64,000 nt of DNA from Gottfriedia endophytica (lineage in GTDB: Bacteria > Bacillota > Bacilli > Bacillales > Bacillaceae_G), in NCBI RefSeq assembly GCF_017814275.1, contig NZ_JAGIYQ010000012.1, positions 62,001 to 126,000 on the forward strand. The letters are read 5' to 3'. Positions within the stretch are counted from its first letter, which is position 1. Every line of letters begins with the position of its first letter. Below are positions 53,809 through 62,645 of this stretch, piece after piece. Position numbers and translations under genes: made by a program. Under the pieces are notes generated by a model, which worked only from the letters and a program-made list of their open reading frames with translations, did no database searches and was not told the DNA's origin.

Positions 53809-53920
53809 AAACTATTATAAAACTCATTTTCCCTAACTGAAAATTGATTTAACCAATTAGTAAATAAAAATAATTTTTGCATCTCTTATTATAAGTAAAA
53901 TATATTTTAATAAAAATAGC

Positions 53921-53965
53921 AAAAAAAGTTAAACTAAATCCTTAAAAGAAATTAGTTTAACTTTT
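53921..53965 (-). terminator. Terminator after alpha/beta hydrolase gene
   Basis: AAAAGTTAAACTAA and TTAGTTTAACTTTT pair around a loop of about 14 bases. Confidence 0.8.
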
Positions 53966-53979
53966 AATATCTTCTATTT

Positions 53980-54786
53980 TTAATCTTTCAAAAAGCTAAA
54001 TAATTCATCATTAAACTTCTCTAATTCTTCAAAAAATACGCCATGGCCACTTTGTTCAAAGCCTGTGATGTCTGAATTTTTTATACCATCCTTTAATTGG
54101 AAAACACGTTGATATGGAACTATATCATCTTGAAGACCATGAAAAATTGCAGTTGGAACTTTTATTTTTGATAAATCGTTTTGTACGTTTTCATCCCTTA
54201 GGGCTTTGGCTGAAAAGGCTGTACCATGACTTGAAGCACTTAAACACAAATCATTGAACCACATTCTAAATTGATCATCAATTGGATCTAAAAAAAATCT
54301 CTCACCAAATTCATTCAACGTTTTCGGACGATTTTGATATATATTTTTTATCAATTTTGTTACTTCTTCTTTTGTGAATCCGTATGGAAAGTCAGGTTGC
54401 TTTGTAAATTGTGGAGCTGCTGAACTAATTAACAATAATTTTTTCACCTTATACCCCTGGTGCCTTGCCATATATCTAATAACAATTGCTCCACCCATTG
54501 AAAAACCAGCTAAAGTTATTTTTTTTAATTTTAATTTAGTAATTACTACACGAATATCATCAGCCATACGGTCATAAGTATAGCCATTGAAGGGATGGTC
54601 TGATTTTCCAAAACCCCTTAAATCAATTCCTATATAGCGATAATTTTTATTAATTAATTGATTTTTTTGGTATTCAAACATTTCATTATTTAGTGGCCAT
54701 CCATGAATGAAGACTACAGGGTCTCCTTTCCCAAGATCTTCTACAAACAGTGTTACCCCTTTTTCCACTTTAATATAGTGTCCCAT
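53980..54786 (-). CDS. Alpha/beta hydrolase
   Basis: 268 residues. The start is set at ATG 54786, eight bases after GGGAGG; a frame 54 bases longer has no RBS. HGWPLNN forms the oxyanion hole, GFSMGGA the nucleophile elbow (Ser96), GLQDDIVPY the Asp, and SGHGVFFEE the His. It resembles non-haem chloroperoxidase or esterase-type hydrolases. The substrate is unknown. Single gene. Confidence 0.9.
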   Translation of the reverse strand: MGHYIKVEKGVTLFVEDLGKGDPVVFIHGWPLNNEMFEYQKNQLINKNYRYIGIDLRGFGKSDHPFNGYTYDRMADDIRVVITKLKLKKITLAGFSMGGAIVIRYMARHQGYKVKKLLLISSAAPQFTKQPDFPYGFTKEEVTKLIKNIYQNRPKTLNEFGERFFLDPIDDQFRMWFNDLCLSASSHGTAFSAKALRDENVQNDLSKIKVPTAIFHGLQDDIVPYQRVFQLKDGIKNSDITGFEQSGHGVFFEELEKFNDELFSFLKD

Positions 54787-54878
54787 GGGTAACTCCTCCC
54801 TTTCATACAATATTGTATATAAGGCTTTATCTTTTTCCATTTTATGTAATTCAAATAATGCTATGACTATTTATTAAA

Positions 54879-54989
54879 AGTCTGTTTTCTTAAACTTTGT
54901 CGCTACTTGAAAATGTGTTAGTTGATTTGCACTCCATGTTGCTCGCTTTCCGTGGGGCGGGCGGTGAAACTCCTCCTCGCTATCGTTCG
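54879..54989 (+). repeat. Truncated copy H of the palindromic repeat
   Basis: The left half (TCTGTTTTCTTAAACTTTG through GCTCGCTTTCCGTGGGGCGG and CTCCTCCTCGCTATCG) is present, then similarity stops at GTTCG and unrelated DNA follows to 55145. The right half is deleted. No gene lies in 54990-55145. Confidence 0.8.
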
Positions 54990-55145
54990 TTTATCCTTTA
55001 CACAAAAAATACACATAAAAAAGCATGTATTCCGTTTTTTCAAAAACTACGAAATTACACGCTTTTATATATAGGGTATTCTGAAGCTATCTCAATTACA
55101 TATGCAAATTAATTTTTATAAATTACTACTTCTTATTAAGAACAA

Positions 55146-55304
55146 TTACTCTTTCTCTACTCTATTTTTAAATGCCTCTTCAGTTACAATCCAATCATTT
55201 TCTTTTTCTCGATTTTCATCTCTTTGTTTATGAACAATTGATCCTTCAGGTCTTGTTGGCTCTTGCCCTTTTTTCTTATGATTAAAATGTTTTCCACGCC
55301 CCAT
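55146..55304 (-). CDS. Small basic hydrophilic protein, 52 residues
   Basis: ATG follows GAGGAGGT by nine bases, an excellent RBS. The peptide begins MGRGKHFNHKKKGQEPTRPE and is rich in Lys, Glu, Asn and His, without spans. It is too short for many ORF filters but the RBS and composition support a real gene. No known family is certain; the style resembles small spore-associated proteins. Confidence 0.8.
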   Translation of the reverse strand: MGRGKHFNHKKKGQEPTRPEGSIVHKQRDENREKENDWIVTEEAFKNRVEKE

Positions 55305-55410
55305 ATTTATGTACCTCCTCAAAAATTGTAAACAGTATTAATATGGTTAAAGTTTGTTCCATTTATTTATGGAATACTATTTTTGTTTATTTTTCTATGG
55401 TTTTATAAAG

Positions 55411-55457
55411 AAAAGTGGCCTTGACTATCAATAGTATGATAATCAAGGCCACTTTTA
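55411..55457 (-). terminator. Bidirectional terminator after thioesterase gene
   Basis: AAAAGTGGCCTTGA and TCAAGGCCACTTTT pair, with an additional inner stem. Confidence 0.88.
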
Positions 55458-55465
55458 AACTAAAT

Positions 55466-55981
55466 TTATTCCCAAGGTTTTAAAGTACTGATTGCTGTTG
55501 TTAACTCTTTATTATGCGCTTTTCTAGTTTTTCTTGCTTCAGCGCGTTGTTTTCCGGATTCGTGTAAGATTTTTTCTTCTTCAGTCTGAGGAATTATTTG
55601 TGGTACAGGAACTGGCTTATTCTCACTACCTAATGCCACAAAAGTGAAAAATGAATTAGCCGCCATTCTTCTTTCTCCTGTATCTAAGTCCTCAGCAATT
55701 ACTTTTATAAAAACTTCCATAGATGTTCTACCAACATATGTTACAAATGCTTCTAAGCAAAATGAATCTGTTTGATAAATTGGACATAAAAAATCAACTG
55801 AATCTGTAGAAGCTGTTACAACCTCTGTTCTACAATGTCTTCTAGCTGCGATTGATGAAATTTCATCCATATGTTTTAAAAGAATTCCACCAAATAAACT
55901 TTTATGATTATTTGTATCATTTGGTAAAACTAAATTTGTTTTAATTGTACGAGAATCTTTTACGTATTTTGCTGTAGTCAT
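55466..55981 (-). CDS. Acyl-CoA thioesterase, hotdog fold (YkhA-like)
   Basis: 171 residues: the hotdog domain of the BFIT/YkhA type (NNHKSLFGGILLKHMDEISS with the catalytic Asp/Glu helix, then AANSFFTFVAL). It hydrolyses acyl-CoA esters in the cytoplasm. The C-terminal 35 residues are helical and basic (KQRAEARKTRKAHNKE). The RBS is AAGGGG, seven bases before ATG. Confidence 0.9.
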   Translation of the reverse strand: MTTAKYVKDSRTIKTNLVLPNDTNNHKSLFGGILLKHMDEISSIAARRHCRTEVVTASTDSVDFLCPIYQTDSFCLEAFVTYVGRTSMEVFIKVIAEDLDTGERRMAANSFFTFVALGSENKPVPVPQIIPQTEEEKILHESGKQRAEARKTRKAHNKELTTAISTLKPWE

Positions 55982-56404
55982 AATAAAACCCCTTCATAAT
56001 TAAATAATTGAGCATTTCTTTAAAATTACTGCATCAATTGTAACGACTTTGTATAGTTTGAACTCAAATATCTACATTCTCCTAATATCTATTTTGACTT
56101 AATATTTCCTACTTGTAAAGTTATAAAATATTCCCCCCTTAATTCGATCATGTATTAACTGTTAATTAGAATTCTAAAAAGATTACAAAATAATCTATTT
56201 CCGTCATCTGAAAAATCATTTTTAATTATTCTCATTAAATAAGTATTTAACAACATTCATTTTTCATTCAAAAAGTAATTTTAAATGTTTAATTACTCAT
56301 TTTTCGATAATAGTTTAAAAGTGCAAAATAAGAATCATTTCTGTAGAATCAAACTAAAAGATTCTAAAAATGCATTTTAATTTTAAATAAAGGAGGAATA
56401 AAAA
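55982..56404. other. 423-base intergenic region
   Basis: Divergent promoter region of the thioesterase and OsmC genes. A perfect 12-bp palindrome TTAGAATTCTAA lies near 56166. No ORF is seen. Confidence 0.5.
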
Positions 56405-56851
56405 ATGACAGAACATCATTTTTATTTGACCGCAGAATGGCCAGGACTGAGAAATGACGTAGGAAAAATAGAAATGTCTAATTTAAAAACGAAAATTTCG
56501 ATCCCACAAGAAATGGATGGACCTGGAGTCGGAACTAATCCTGATGAGATGCTTTTAGGTGCTGCTGCAACTTGCTATATCATTACTCTTGCTGCAATGA
56601 TGGAACGCAGTAAATTAGAGAAACAGAATTTGACAATGGAATCAGTAGGAATTGTTGATGTTACTAATGGAGTCTTTACATATAAGAAAATCATTCATCG
56701 TCCACATATTATTTTAAAATCAAACGCTTCTGAAAAAGATTTTCAACTTGCAAAAAAGTTAGCTAGTAAAGCTGAAGGATCTTGTATGATTTCACGAGCT
56801 TTAAAAGGAAACGTAGAAATTGAATTAGATGCAAATATTGAAAAAGCTTAA
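56405..56851 (+). CDS. OsmC-like peroxiredoxin (SACOL1771 type)
   Basis: 148 residues of the OsmC/Ohr fold. The two reactive cysteines are Cys57 (GAAATCYI) and Cys127 (EGSCMIS), as expected for thiol-dependent peroxidases of this family; GVGTNPDEML is the helix start typical of the SACOL1771 subgroup. It likely reduces organic peroxides. The RBS is AGGAGG, eight bases before ATG. Confidence 0.88.
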   Translation: MTEHHFYLTAEWPGLRNDVGKIEMSNLKTKISIPQEMDGPGVGTNPDEMLLGAAATCYIITLAAMMERSKLEKQNLTMESVGIVDVTNGVFTYKKIIHRPHIILKSNASEKDFQLAKKLASKAEGSCMISRALKGNVEIELDANIEKA

Positions 56852-56862
56852 CTCCTCTACAG

Positions 56863-56902
56863 TAAAAAAGAGTCGAGTGAATTATTAATTCACTTGACTC
56901 TT
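56863..56902 (+). terminator. Bidirectional terminator
   Basis: AAAGAGTCGAGTGAAT and ATTCACTTGACTCTTT pair; the right arm lies inside the 3' end of the PAP2 gene. Confidence 0.85.
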
Positions 56903-57574
56903 TACATGTTCTGGCACTCGTTTAAATTGGTCGTATTTCGTTGCAAAGATCGATTTTTGTTTTTCAGTCCATTTTTTATAAATAATTTCTGTTATTGGGT
57001 AGGTTAAACAAGCTAAACCTACACCCGATACAACATCTAGAATAACATGTTGTTTAATAAATATTGTAGAGAGGATAATTAAAATACTATTAATAGAAAT
57101 TAAAAGTACATTTATATAATTACGGAACGAACTTTTCAATATTCCAACTAGCATGATTGATGTTGTAAAGACATGTATACTTGGAAAACAATTATACGGT
57201 TCATCATTCTGATAAATCATCCGAATCAATGTAGACAATAAATCATTCCCATCAATTACAGGTCTAGGAGTTGTTGTCTGGAAGAAATAATAAATTGTAT
57301 AACAAATAAGTTCTCCAATAATTAAACTCGTTAACGAAATATAATATGTTTGTTTATTCTTTAAATAAAAATAAAACAAACAGATTAAAATAAATGCATA
57401 CCAAATAATATACGGAATGATAAAGATTTTTAAATACGGAGTATGCGAATCGAGTGGTGTAGCTAAAGTATGAATTGGTCTACCGTCGTTATTTAACAAA
57501 CCATATCCTGTGCTTACTACAGGAATTAGTAATATACTCAAAAAACCTATCCAATTTTTACAAAATTCTTTCAT
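56885..57574 (-). CDS. PAP2 superfamily phosphatase / phosphotransferase
   Basis: 229 residues with six spans. TTTPRPVID holds the first motif, CFPSIHVFTTS is the PSGH-like motif with the first His, and KQHVILDVVSG holds the second His and Asp. The layout is that of the inositol phosphorylceramide synthase / DUF-type PAP2 branch. It should dephosphorylate a lipid phosphate at the membrane. The RBS is GGGG, seven bases before ATG. Confidence 0.87.
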   Translation of the reverse strand: MKEFCKNWIGFLSILLIPVVSTGYGLLNNDGRPIHTLATPLDSHTPYLKIFIIPYIIWYAFILICLFYFYLKNKQTYYISLTSLIIGELICYTIYYFFQTTTPRPVIDGNDLLSTLIRMIYQNDEPYNCFPSIHVFTTSIMLVGILKSSFRNYINVLLISINSILIILSTIFIKQHVILDVVSGVGLACLTYPITEIIYKKWTEKQKSIFATKYDQFKRVPEHVKSQVN

Positions 57575-58107
57575 AATTGTTCCCCGTCTTCACTTATTTT
57601 AAGAAGTGAAACTTTCTTTTTTGATATACCTACTTTATAAGAGTTAAACCTTTAACAGTACAATCTGTAGATGTATTTTTAGTAGGTCTTTAGTTTAGAC
57701 TTCAAAATCATATTATTTAGAATTATCCAATTTGGTAATTTGTCTTATGGATTTTTAAATTATAAATTAGATTATTTATTCATGAGATTCTTAGAATGAA
57801 TATTGTAATTCAATTATTTATATCTTACTAGATTAGTATTAAATATATCTTTCATTGATGGAGTTCGTCATTGTTAGCTTTACTTATTAACAAATAAACT
57901 TGTTCTATTACAAATGTAAAATTATTCACCTAGCGGTTATTGTACCACACCTTACCACTAATTTTAACTTATTATTAAGAATGTTTTAATCATTTATTAA
58001 GCTTTTCTGTTTATTTCACCTTTAAGACTCCACCTGCAATAATAATTTTTATTATATGGTATAATAATATAATTAATTTTTAATCAATTTAAGAGGAGAC
58101 ATTAACA
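57575..58107. other. 533-base intergenic region
   Basis: Very AT-rich, stops in all frames. A TATAATA-rich stretch at 58055-58075 is probably part of the lactonase promoter. No gene is seen. Confidence 0.55.
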
Positions 58108-59163
58108 ATGTACACCAAAGACAAGATTACAGGTTATATCGGAACCTACACAGACGGAGAAAGCGAAGGGATATATTCCTTTTCACTAGACCTTAAAAAT
58201 GGAAAAATTGGAGAAGTCGAATTAGCCGCAAAACTGGACAATCCTACTTATTTACATATTACAAAAGATAATAAAAATCTTTATTCAGTTATTAAAATTG
58301 ATCAAGCTGGTGGTATAGCAGCATTTTCAATCCCAAATGAATCAAAAAATCTTGAACTTTTAAATTACCAAGTGTCAGAAGGTAAACCACCATGTCATGT
58401 AAATGTAGATCCAGAACATCATTATGTATTTTCTTCAAATTTTCATACTCAAAAAGTGGAAGTTTTCCCAGTTAAAAATGATATGAGTATAGGTGAAGCA
58501 TCAATCACTCTTTTCCATGAGGGCCACGGACTTCATAAAGACACTCAGGAAAAACCACATCTTCACTTTGCTGGAGTAACACCAGATGAACAATATTTAT
58601 ACGTTGTTGACTTAGGCTCAGATCAAGTCATTACATATGATATCAAAAATAATTTTGAAAAAAAATCAAGCCTTGCAATAAAACCTGGAAGCGGACCAAG
58701 ACATCTTAAATTTCACGCAAACGGTAAATTCGCTTACCTTATCAACGAACTTAGCTCTGAAGTTACAGTTTTAAAATACAATAGCCAAGATGGAAGCTTT
58801 AAGGAAATTCAATATATCTCCACTCTTCCAAAAGACTTTAATGGTAAAAATACATGTAGCGCTATCCACTTATCTCATGATTCTCGTTTTGTATATGCAG
58901 GAAACCGTGGCCATGATAGCATAGCGGTTTTTAGTATCCATCCAGAAACATTTGAGCTAACTTTAATTTCTCACGCTAGTACTGCTGGAAGTGGACCTCG
59001 TGATTTTGCGTTAGATCCAACAGGAACATTCATCGTTGCTTCTAACCAAAATACAAGCAACCTAGTTTTATTTAAGATAAATCAAACATCTGGTGAACTG
59101 ACAAAAATACAAGATGATATTTCTGTTCCAAACCCAGTATGTGTAAAATTTTCACATATTTAA
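58108..59163 (+). CDS. Lactonase family protein (6-phosphogluconolactonase-like beta-propeller)
   Basis: 351 residues forming a seven-bladed propeller of the YkgB/Pgl type: GYIGTYTDGESEGIYSF at the start, then PPCHVNVDPEHHYVFSSNFH, GSGPRHLKFHANGKFAYLIN, GSGPRDFALDPTGTFIVASN. The family includes E. coli Pgl, which hydrolyses 6-phosphogluconolactone. The RBS is AGAGGAG, ten bases before ATG. Confidence 0.9.
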   Translation: MYTKDKITGYIGTYTDGESEGIYSFSLDLKNGKIGEVELAAKLDNPTYLHITKDNKNLYSVIKIDQAGGIAAFSIPNESKNLELLNYQVSEGKPPCHVNVDPEHHYVFSSNFHTQKVEVFPVKNDMSIGEASITLFHEGHGLHKDTQEKPHLHFAGVTPDEQYLYVVDLGSDQVITYDIKNNFEKKSSLAIKPGSGPRHLKFHANGKFAYLINELSSEVTVLKYNSQDGSFKEIQYISTLPKDFNGKNTCSAIHLSHDSRFVYAGNRGHDSIAVFSIHPETFELTLISHASTAGSGPRDFALDPTGTFIVASNQNTSNLVLFKINQTSGELTKIQDDISVPNPVCVKFSHI

Positions 59164-59224
59164 ATCGCTTCTCTTTTTAATTTCAATTGACAGCTTGCAT
59201 GGTAGCTTAACGTGCACAATAGTA

Positions 59225-59280
59225 AATAACATAAAGAATACCCCACTTTACATATAAAGTGGGGTATTCTTTATGTTATT
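59225..59280 (+). terminator. Terminator with 26-bp perfect stem
   Basis: The two arms (59225-59250 and 59255-59280) are exact complements around a four-base loop; the inner part is AATACCCCACTTTA with TAAAGTGGGGTATT. It serves both convergent genes. The perfect match is longer than usual for a terminator. Confidence 0.88.
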
Positions 59281-59285
59281 CTAAA

Positions 59286-59531
59286 TTAATTAGTCGGCAA
59301 TTCATTGAGAAAAGAATGAGTTGGAAAGTGTTTATGTAAATAGTCTGTGTAGATGTTTTTTGCCTCTTCAACAGATTGTTGGTATTCCGGTACTTCCTTA
59401 ACAGTTAGTAAGTGATCCATTGCAACATGCCATTGGATTAAATCTGCATCTTTACTCATATTTAAGTCGAGTTTACTTTTCAGTGATTTAATTTTTCTAA
59501 GTGCTTTTCTTAATTTGAATTGTTGAAACAT
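59286..59531 (-). CDS. Small helical protein, 81 residues, unknown
   Basis: Basic N-terminal helix (FKLRKALRKIKSLKSKLDLN), then an acidic helical part (YQQSVEEAKNIYTDYLHKHF). No spans. The RBS is GAGGTG, seven bases before ATG. No family recognised. Confidence 0.75.
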   Translation of the reverse strand: MFQQFKLRKALRKIKSLKSKLDLNMSKDADLIQWHVAMDHLLTVKEVPEYQQSVEEAKNIYTDYLHKHFPTHSFLNELPTN

Positions 59532-59687
59532 GAAAGTTCACCTCATGTACTTTTTTTCTTTTTTTCATTTTATAATGAAATTATTAAAAAATCCTTAATA
59601 GAGCATTTAATCTCACAAATTAATTAAAAGAATTTTTGATATATTTATGAATATTATAGTGTAAATTTGATTTACAATCAAATAAAG

Positions 59688-59808
59688 TGAAACTTCCATA
59701 AGTGGGGGCTTTTATCCCCCACCAATCTTCTTCGTGTCTCTCAATCTTGAGTTGGGGTTCTTACTGCCCGTTAATGCGGGATAAATGAATAATTCTTTGT
59801 TTTCACTA
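59688..59808. other. Compact structured element of unknown identity
   Basis: AAGTGAAAC and GTTTTCACT bound a stretch with several GC-rich hairpins in AT-rich DNA: GTGGGGG with CCCCCAC, CTCA with TGAG, and CCCG TTAATG CGGG followed by ATAAATGAAT. It looks like a non-coding RNA or a remnant end of an IS200/IS605-type element. No transposase frame is present. Confidence 0.45.
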
Positions 59809-59852
59809 AACTAGTACAATGAAGAAACTTCATTTGATACTATATATTATTA

Positions 59853-60782
59853 TTAATAACCTTTTTCTATGTTAACAACATTCGTCAATGGTTGATTAGT
59901 TGTAATCATAGACAGAGTCTGTAAAAAACAGTTAACACCCTCTTCTGGTGAAGTTAATGCTGAAATGTGTGGGGTAATTATTACATTTGGCATCTTCCAA
60001 AACTCAGATGAACCAGGCAGTGGCTCCACTGTAAATACATCTAAAATTGCTTTACGTATATGGCCATTTTCTAGAGCATATAAAAGCGAGTCATCATCAA
60101 CTGTAGCTCCTCTTCCAACATTAATAAAACCTGCATTGTGTAAATAGTTGAAAATATTTTTATCTAATAACTTATTTGTCGCATGTGTAAATGGTAATGT
60201 ACTAATTATCCAATCAGCACTTTTCAAGTGTTCAGGAGCTTCGTCAAACTTAACTACCCGTTCAAAATTCTCTTTAGGACTTCCACTCAATGAAACTCCT
60301 ATTACCTTCATATTAAAAAATGATAATATTTTTGCTAAATATGATCCAATTTCCCCTGTACCAAAAATAACAACATGTTGTGACTGTAATGATTTGGGTT
60401 CTAGAACCTTCCATGTTTGATTTAATTGAAGTTCACTGAACTCATCATGTAACTGAATATCTTTTAACATGTAGCTTAAACAGTATTCTCCAATCTTCTT
60501 TCCAAACATATCAATCGTTCTTGTTAAAACAACATCATTCTTCCATTTTAAAGATACAAAACGGTCTACGCCTGCTGCTAAAGAATGTATCCATTTTAAT
60601 TCACCAAAATGAAAATTAGGGGTTGGACGAAACCCTACATAAGCATCTGCCCAAATAAAATCTTCATATGTTGCCTCTTCTTCAGGCATGTAACGAAAAT
60701 TTTGATCCAATTGATTTTTCTCTACAATTTCTTTTATTTCTTTATATAATCGATTAGCAACTAATATATTTTTAATCTCCAT
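59853..60782 (-). CDS. D-2-hydroxyacid dehydrogenase family protein
   Basis: 309 residues. NAD-binding GTGEIGSYLA (141-150), catalytic Arg in NVGRG (about 224), Glu in EPLPGSSEFW (about 253), and His in TPHISA (about 272). The N-terminal substrate domain is short, as in the GhrA/YcdW branch. It reduces 2-keto acids, such as glyoxylate or hydroxypyruvate, to 2-hydroxy acids. The RBS is AGGGG, eleven bases before ATG. Confidence 0.9.
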   Translation of the reverse strand: MEIKNILVANRLYKEIKEIVEKNQLDQNFRYMPEEEATYEDFIWADAYVGFRPTPNFHFGELKWIHSLAAGVDRFVSLKWKNDVVLTRTIDMFGKKIGEYCLSYMLKDIQLHDEFSELQLNQTWKVLEPKSLQSQHVVIFGTGEIGSYLAKILSFFNMKVIGVSLSGSPKENFERVVKFDEAPEHLKSADWIISTLPFTHATNKLLDKNIFNYLHNAGFINVGRGATVDDDSLLYALENGHIRKAILDVFTVEPLPGSSEFWKMPNVIITPHISALTSPEEGVNCFLQTLSMITTNQPLTNVVNIEKGY

Positions 60783-60841
60783 ATTCTTTCTTCCCCTATT
60801 AATTAATTTATTTTAATTTTACAACATTTTCCAAAGAAACA

Positions 60842-60880
60842 AAAAAAAGAAATCCTTATTTTTGGGATTTCTTTTTACAA
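60842..60880 (-). terminator. Terminator after MTH1187-family gene
   Basis: AAAGAAATCC and GGGATTTCTTT pair, with A and T runs on both sides. Confidence 0.82.
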
Positions 60881-60883
60881 TTT

Positions 60884-61204
60884 TTATTTATTATTCAATT
60901 CATTTAATTTTGCTTCAACAGATTCTAGCTTTCCTGCTATAGTACTTTTTTTATCTCTACGATCATCAATGCGAATTGTTGTTGCAACTCTTGCTGCTCC
61001 TTTATTAAAAGGAACTTCATGCATATCTTGAATCACTTTAAATAAATTAGGTAATTCTCCTTCAATCACAGTGTTCATAGGTGTTAATTGATAATTAATT
61101 GATTCTTTATGTTTTTCTAATACCTTATGTATTTCTGCTACATATTCACTTACACTAGTTGAATTAGTTCCTACTGGAATTATGGATATATCAATTATAG
61201 CCAT
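60884..61204 (-). CDS. MTH1187 family thiamine-binding protein (DUF77)
   Basis: 106 residues. MAIIDISIIPVGTNSTSVSE, then NYQLTPMNTVIEGELPNLFK, then GAARVATTIRIDDRRDKK are the family signatures. Related proteins (B. subtilis YqgV, MTH1187) form tetramers that bind thiamine-like ligands. The start is set at ATG 61204, eight bases after AAGGAG; the GTG three codons earlier overlaps the RBS. Confidence 0.9.
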   Translation of the reverse strand: MAIIDISIIPVGTNSTSVSEYVAEIHKVLEKHKESINYQLTPMNTVIEGELPNLFKVIQDMHEVPFNKGAARVATTIRIDDRRDKKSTIAGKLESVEAKLNELNNK

Positions 61205-61415
61205 TTCTATCACTCCTTTACTTTTTTATTATAACAAGAAAATGATTTTCTGATAAGTAATTGAATAGAATTATGATTTTTTTAGGGAATGAATAGTAAA
61301 TTTCTCGTAATGAGAATAGTGGCACTATTTATATGTAGTAGTCATTATTTTAACACTTAAATATCTCATTAATCCTTCTTTAATTTTTTAACAGGCTAAA
61401 TATTCTTTTTTAAAC

Positions 61416-61646
61416 GGCTTTTTTCGTATACATTGTTGATATTTCAGTATGTGTAAGTTGATTTCCACTCCAGGATGCTCGCTTTCCTAGGGGCGTGAGC
61501 TGAGCCTCCTCGTCGCATACGCTCCTGCGGGGTCTCAGCCTTCCCGCATTTCCCACAGGAGTCGAGCAACCTTCCGTTCCAATCAACTTCTGTCTTTTAA
61601 ATTACAAAAGCTAAAAGCAACAATCTAAAAAAAAACCTTTTAAATA
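61416..61646 (+). repeat. Copy I of the GGCTSTTTT palindromic repeat (MITE-like)
   Basis: Starts GGCTTTTTTCGTATACATTGTTG. The core is nearly identical to copy D (GCTCGCTTTCCTAGGGGCG, GCGGGGTCTCAGCC). The right end has AAAGCAACAATCTAAAA. DNA 61205-61415 contains no gene. Confidence 0.87.
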
Positions 61647-61737
61647 AATTACTAAATCCAAAATGTGGACCATACCACCATGGTCTAAATGGAAATCACC
61701 AATCTTCACCTTTTTTATTCAACAACCCTTTTTGCAT
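61630..61737 (-). pseudogene. Possible remnant of a small aromatic-rich gene
   Basis: On the minus strand ATG 61737 reads MQKGLLNKKGEDW then TGA, but the same frame continues with FPFRPWWYGPHFGFSNLF into the repeat flank. One Trp-to-stop change would explain it. No RBS is seen. It could equally be chance or an altered repeat end. Confidence 0.3.
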
Positions 61738-61903
61738 TTTGATGTCGATTGCCCCACTCTATTTTTTATTAACCATTTTCATACAAACTACTTGTTTCTA
61801 GCGGCAACATAATAATAGATATTATAAATTTTTGCATATAAATCATAAAAATGCATTTTTTTACAAATATTAACTTTAAATACATTTTATTGGAGGACTT
61901 GAT

Positions 61904-62623
61904 GTGTTTAAAAAAGCATTATTTATTATAATTTTTCTTTTCGCATTTTTATTACAAACTAACCAATTTATCTTTACAAACGAAGTAAATGCGTTTAAAA
62001 GCCAAACTATTCGCAGAGGAGCTACTGGAGATGATGTAACTGAGCTTCAATCTCGATTACAATACATTGGATATTTCAAAGGAAAAGTTGATGGGGTTTT
62101 TGGATGGAGTACATATTGGGCACTAAGGAACTTCCAAAGTGCATTTGGCATCAAAGTTGATGGTGTTGCAAGTAAACAAACCATTCAAAAGCTAGAAAAA
62201 GCTACTAAATATACTGCGAAAACATCTAAACCAAGTCGTGTTTCTTCTTCAAATGTACCAGAAGGATATTCAAAAAATGATATTAATTTGATGGCAAATG
62301 CAGTATATGGAGAATCACGAGGAGAACCGTTTACCGGTCAAGTAGCTGTAGCTGCAGTTATTTTGAATCGAGTTGAAAGTCCTATTTTTCCTAATTCCGT
62401 AGCCGGTGTAATCTATCAACCAGGCGCATTTACAGCCGTTTCAGATGGACAAATTAACTTAACACCAAATGAAACTGCAAAAAAAGCTGTTATTGATGCG
62501 ATAAATGGATGGGATCCAACTTCAGGTTGTATCTATTATTTTAACCCTGTTACCGCTACAAGTAAGTGGATTTGGGGTCGTCCGCAAGAGTTAACAATTG
62601 GTCATCATATTTTTTGTAAATAA
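61904..62623 (+). CDS. sleB: Spore cortex-lytic enzyme SleB
   Basis: 239 residues. Signal peptide (1-30, cut near VNA), peptidoglycan-binding domain (about 36-97, RRGATGDDVTELQSRLQYIG), a short linker, and the SleB hydrolase domain (about 123-239; ANAVYGESRGEPFTGQVAVA holds catalytic Glu137). It is a lytic transglycosylase that degrades cortex during germination. The start is GTG 61904, seven bases after GGAGG. It precedes ypeB by 22 bases as in other bacilli. Confidence 0.96.
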   Translation: MFKKALFIIIFLFAFLLQTNQFIFTNEVNAFKSQTIRRGATGDDVTELQSRLQYIGYFKGKVDGVFGWSTYWALRNFQSAFGIKVDGVASKQTIQKLEKATKYTAKTSKPSRVSSSNVPEGYSKNDINLMANAVYGESRGEPFTGQVAVAAVILNRVESPIFPNSVAGVIYQPGAFTAVSDGQINLTPNETAKKAVIDAINGWDPTSGCIYYFNPVTATSKWIWGRPQELTIGHHIFCK

Positions 62624-62645
62624 CATGAACTAAGGATGTGTTCGA

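Noticed and set aside
56300-56400. PerR box before the OsmC gene
   Set aside because: AAGAATCATTTCTG matches the consensus poorly, so it is not supported.
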